In this document: one piece after another, positions 62,827 to 64,000 of the stretch
Position numbering within the stretch: position 1 is the first letter of the stretch
Layout: every line of letters begins with the position of its first letter
Origin: CAYPHA01 sp964410215
GTDB taxonomy: Bacteria > Calditrichota > Calditrichia > Calditrichales > CAYPHA01
DNA: 64,000 bases
NCBI GenBank assembly: GCA_964410215.1
Contig: CAYPHA010000017.1
Location: forward strand, 1-64,000
Direction of reading: 5' to 3'
Translations under genes and position numbers: made by a program
Notes under the pieces: generated by a model
The model's database searches: none
What the model was told of the DNA's origin: nothing
The model's input: the letters and a program-made list of their open reading frames with translations, nothing else

Positions 62827-64000
62827 ATGACATATATAGGAAAAAGAAAAAACATATCTGTAAGCCGGGAAGCTTCCATATCATTAAACCGCATATTACC
62901 GCGCATAGAAGCCCGGTTTAAAGAAAAGACGGATGTAGTGGAATGGGAAGCCTACATCCGCCGTTTGAAACGTCACTTCCCCAAGCTCTTTGACCGGCTG
63001 TATACATTATACGGGGACGACTATGATTTTTTCTTCTATCTCGAAAGTATCCTTTCCTCCGCCACGCAGATGTGGCTGGAACGGCCGGATGAGCTTAAAG
63101 CCCTGGATGCCATGCGCGAAATAGATCCTAAATGGTATTTGTCGCGACGTATGGTCGGCGCTATGTGTTATGTGGATTTATTCGCAGAGGACCTTCAGAA
63201 ACTTCGTTCCCGAATCTCCTATCTGAGCGCTCTTGGTATTACGTATCTGCACCTGATGCCTGTTTTTAAGGTGCCAAAGGGTGATAATGACGGCGGATAC
63301 GCCGTGAGCAGTTTCAGGGAAATCAATCCAAATCTGGGAGATATGGAAGATCTGGTTGCCTTGACAAAAGAATTACGTCATCATGGGATCTCGCTGGTAC
63401 TCGATTTTGTTATCAACCATACGTCTGACGAGCATGAATGGGCACGGCGCGCTATATCCGGTGAAGAAGAATTTCAGGAATACTATAGAATTTTTCCCTC
63501 CAGGAAAATGCCCGATGAATATGAGAAAAGTATCGGAGAGATTTTCCCTGATGACCATCCCGGTGCATTCACGTATCATCATCGCCTGAAAAAATGGGTC
63601 TGGACATCGTTTAATACCTATCAGTGGGACCTGAATTACGAAAATCCGGAAGTATTCAACCGTATGCTGGAAGAGATGCTGTTCCTTGCCAACCAGGGCG
63701 TTGAATTATTACGGCTCGATGCGGTTGCATTCCTGTGGAAAGAACTGGGTACCGACTGCCAGAATCTCCCGCAGGCCCATACTTTGATTCAGGCTTTCAG
63801 CGCGGTGATTAACATTGCGGCGCCGGCGCTGGTTTTCAAATCCGAAGCGATTGTGCATCCGGAAGAAGTCAGAAAATACATTAATATGGATGAGTGCCCG
63901 CTTTCATACAATCCTGAATTAATGGCGCTGTTATGGGATGCACTGGCAACGCGGGATGTGCGCACGCTTCAGAATGCGATGCAAAGCGGTTTTGAACTGC
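62827..64000 (+). CDS. Amylosucrase-type GH13 enzyme, 3' end beyond the window
   Basis: An open frame of about 391 codons running off the end. A helical N-terminal domain (LFDRLYTLYGDDYDFFFYLE; LKALDAMREIDPKWYLSRRM) precedes the amylosucrase entry motif MVGAMCYVDLFAEDLQKLRS and then a GH13 barrel: YLHLMPVFKVPKGDNDGGYA, VLDFVINHTSDEHEW, nucleophile Asp in ELLRLDAVAFLW and acid/base Glu in FKSEAIVHPEEV. The pattern fits subfamily GH13_4, which transfers glucose from sucrose to alpha-glucan or hydrolyses sucrose; close relatives include sucrose hydrolases and alternative alpha-glucosidases. No signal peptide. The ATG has no strong ribosome site; the missing part would hold the rest of the barrel and the C-terminal domain. 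Confidence 0.88.
   Translation, partial: MTYIGKRKNISVSREASISLNRILPRIEARFKEKTDVVEWEAYIRRLKRHFPKLFDRLYTLYGDDYDFFFYLESILSSATQMWLERPDELKALDAMREIDPKWYLSRRMVGAMCYVDLFAEDLQKLRSRISYLSALGITYLHLMPVFKVPKGDNDGGYAVSSFREINPNLGDMEDLVALTKELRHHGISLVLDFVINHTSDEHEWARRAISGEEEFQEYYRIFPSRKMPDEYEKSIGEIFPDDHPGAFTYHHRLKKWVWTSFNTYQWDLNYENPEVFNRMLEEMLFLANQGVELLRLDAVAFLWKELGTDCQNLPQAHTLIQAFSAVINIAAPALVFKSEAIVHPEEVRKYINMDECPLSYNPELMALLWDALATRDVRTLQNAMQSGFEL

Overview
The window is metagenome-style scaffold sequence: it holds a 100-base and a 10-base run of N, and its first ~310 bases look like a foreign piece joined to the rest. The main body (moderate GC) most resembles a Gram-negative bacterium of the FCB superphylum outside the classical gut Bacteroidetes, such as the Calditrichota, KSB1 or Marinimicrobia lineages. 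The pointers are secreted proteins ending in the 'NYPNPFNP' FlgD-like/type IX sorting domain, a PorV-like outer-membrane protein, a DUF5686 protein, a hybrid two-component regulator of the Bacteroidetes type, and many Lol-type lipoproteins. The exact phylum is inference.

Layout. 1-~312: ends of actinobacterial-like hypF and hypC, then a chimeric join. ~312-13,729: large secreted proteins (FG-GAP/VCBS repeats, T9SS-type C-termini), a PorV-like protein, a DUF5686 protein, and two unrecognised proteins around the 100-N gap. 13,739-39,801: a large minus-strand locus for beta-1,3-glucan (laminarin-type) use. 40,051-44,114: a GH2 beta-mannosidase-like enzyme translationally coupled to xylose isomerase. 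44,174-49,758: an RND efflux pair and a CBS-domain membrane protein. 49,844-52,458: DUF2911 protein, patatin, SpoIIAA-like protein and a helical protein. 52,787-55,550: a sigma-54 activator with a degenerate receiver, followed by a convincing -24/-12 promoter driving a PRC-barrel protein and a small lipoprotein. 55,608-62,648: a second PRC-barrel protein, a Rieske/FAD oxidoreductase, MscS, DUF2892, ferredoxin and an NAD-salvage cluster (pncA, NifX-like, pncB). 62,827-64,000: an amylosucrase-type GH13 gene running off the end.

The beta-glucan locus is the most interesting part. In order of transcription it has a hybrid sensor/regulator, an unusual fusion of a clan GH-A glycosidase to an outer-membrane beta-barrel, a multi-module glycan-binding lipoprotein, GH16, a GPH sugar symporter, an orphan sugar-binding lipoprotein, a UspA protein, a leaderless GH17, a GH30, a fungal-like GH16, a GH17 lipoprotein, a T9SS-anchored glycan-binding protein, a second GPH symporter, a GH149-like beta-1,3-glucan phosphorylase and the relic of a GH5 gene. 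No SusC/SusD pair is present. The working model (inference) is this: surface GH16/GH17/GH30 enzymes cut and debranch the glucan, the barrel fusion traps, trims and passes oligosaccharides, the symporters take them into the cytoplasm, and the phosphorylase with the leaderless GH17 turns them into glucose-1-phosphate and glucose.

No rRNA, tRNA, CRISPR array, insertion sequence or phage gene was recognised.
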